DNA from: Pseudomonas sp. AB6
GTDB lineage: Bacteria; Pseudomonadota; Gammaproteobacteria; Pseudomonadales; Pseudomonadaceae
Direction: 5' to 3'
DNA length: 64,000 nt
Assembly (NCBI RefSeq): GCF_034314105.1
Contig: NZ_JAVIWJ010000001.1
Coordinates: forward strand, 4,386,001 to 4,450,000
Under the pieces are notes generated by a model. That model did no database searches and had not been told where the DNA came from. It saw only the letters and a program-made list of their open reading frames with translations. How positions within the stretch are numbered: position 1 is the first letter of the stretch; the number at the start of each line of letters is the position of its first letter. Positions 63,879 through 64,000 of the stretch are shown one piece after another. The position numbers and the translations under genes were made by a program.

Positions 63879-64000
63879 GTGTGTGTCCTGCCTGATAGAT
63901 GGCGTGAGGGTCTTTTATAACCGGGTCGACGACTTTCCAGCCGGCGTCTTCATAGACGCGGTAAAAACAGCTTTCACGCCCCGTGTGACAGGCGATGTCA
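63871..64000 (-). CDS. hisI: Phosphoribosyl-AMP cyclohydrolase, C-terminal part only
   Basis: The last 42 codons, cut by the window's right edge. Translation shows the zinc/active-site motif CHTGRESCFYR, then VYEDAGWKVVDPVIKDP and the end HTHE. HisI opens the purine ring of PR-AMP, third step of histidine synthesis. Downstream genes hisE and tatABC follow on the same strand, an order common in Pseudomonas. Confidence 0.92.
   Translation of the reverse strand, partial: DIACHTGRESCFYRVYEDAGWKVVDPVIKDPHAIYQAGHTHE

Overview
The window is chromosomal DNA from a fluorescens/putida/syringae-type Pseudomonas. The evidence is gene content and order (spuDEFGH-hacB; serA next to a D-2-hydroxyglutarate dehydrogenase; rpiA/ilvA divergent; rppH-ptsP-lgt-thyA; a hut cluster; fbp; glgP; pip-dtd-opgGH; hisIE-tatABC-rsmE), about 55-60% GC coding sequence, and dispersed extragenic palindromes of Pseudomonas type. 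All names come from reading translations and remembered family features; no database search was run. No tRNA, rRNA, CRISPR array, insertion sequence or prophage was seen.

Layout. 1-5.2 kb: polyamine ABC importer (two tandem binding proteins, ATPase, two permeases), with the first gene cut by the window edge. 5.3-7.7 kb: HacB-type acyl-homoserine-lactone acylase on the minus strand. 8-14 kb: OprO/OprP-type porin, an exported ParB-like protein, a thioredoxin-like membrane protein, an alpha/beta hydrolase, a DUF2059-like secreted protein, a 2OG-Fe(II) oxygenase and a DUF4399 protein. 14-20.6 kb: serA with D2HGDH and an FAH-family enzyme, then rpiA and ilvA. 20.6-27 kb: HAD phosphatase (PA0335-like, a likely histidinol phosphatase), rppH, ptsP (EI-Ntr), a TANGO2/NRDE protein, lgt, thyA. 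27-30 kb: cadR/cadA, divergent around a MerR-type operator.

29.9-42.2 kb is the histidine utilisation locus: hutG, hutI, hutH, hutV, hutW, an NCS1 permease, hutU, hutD, hutC on the minus strand and hutF on the plus strand, with probable HutC operators before hutU and hutF. Together these genes import histidine and degrade it through urocanate, imidazolonepropionate and formiminoglutamate to glutamate by the five-step formylglutamate route (HutH-U-I-F-G). The expected ABC binding-protein gene hutX and the permease hutT are not present.

42.2-43.1 kb holds a lipocalin and a small lipoprotein. 43.1-46.3 kb is the one clearly accessory segment: a DUF2515-like gene overlapping a gene for an anchored or secreted 198-aa protein, then an orphan Hcp (type VI secretion tube/carrier) overlapping a 159-aa gene whose C-terminus resembles the transthyretin-like segment of T6SS effectors. 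As I recall the P. aeruginosa order, the genes on either side of this segment are adjacent there. It is the best candidate for something undescribed.

46.3-64 kb: DUF924 protein, fbp, glgP, pip, dtd, opgG (with a long Lys/Ala/Asp-rich C-terminal insertion), opgH, two tandem HBM-type chemoreceptors, and the rsmE-tatCBA-hisE-hisI operon, running off the right edge inside hisI.
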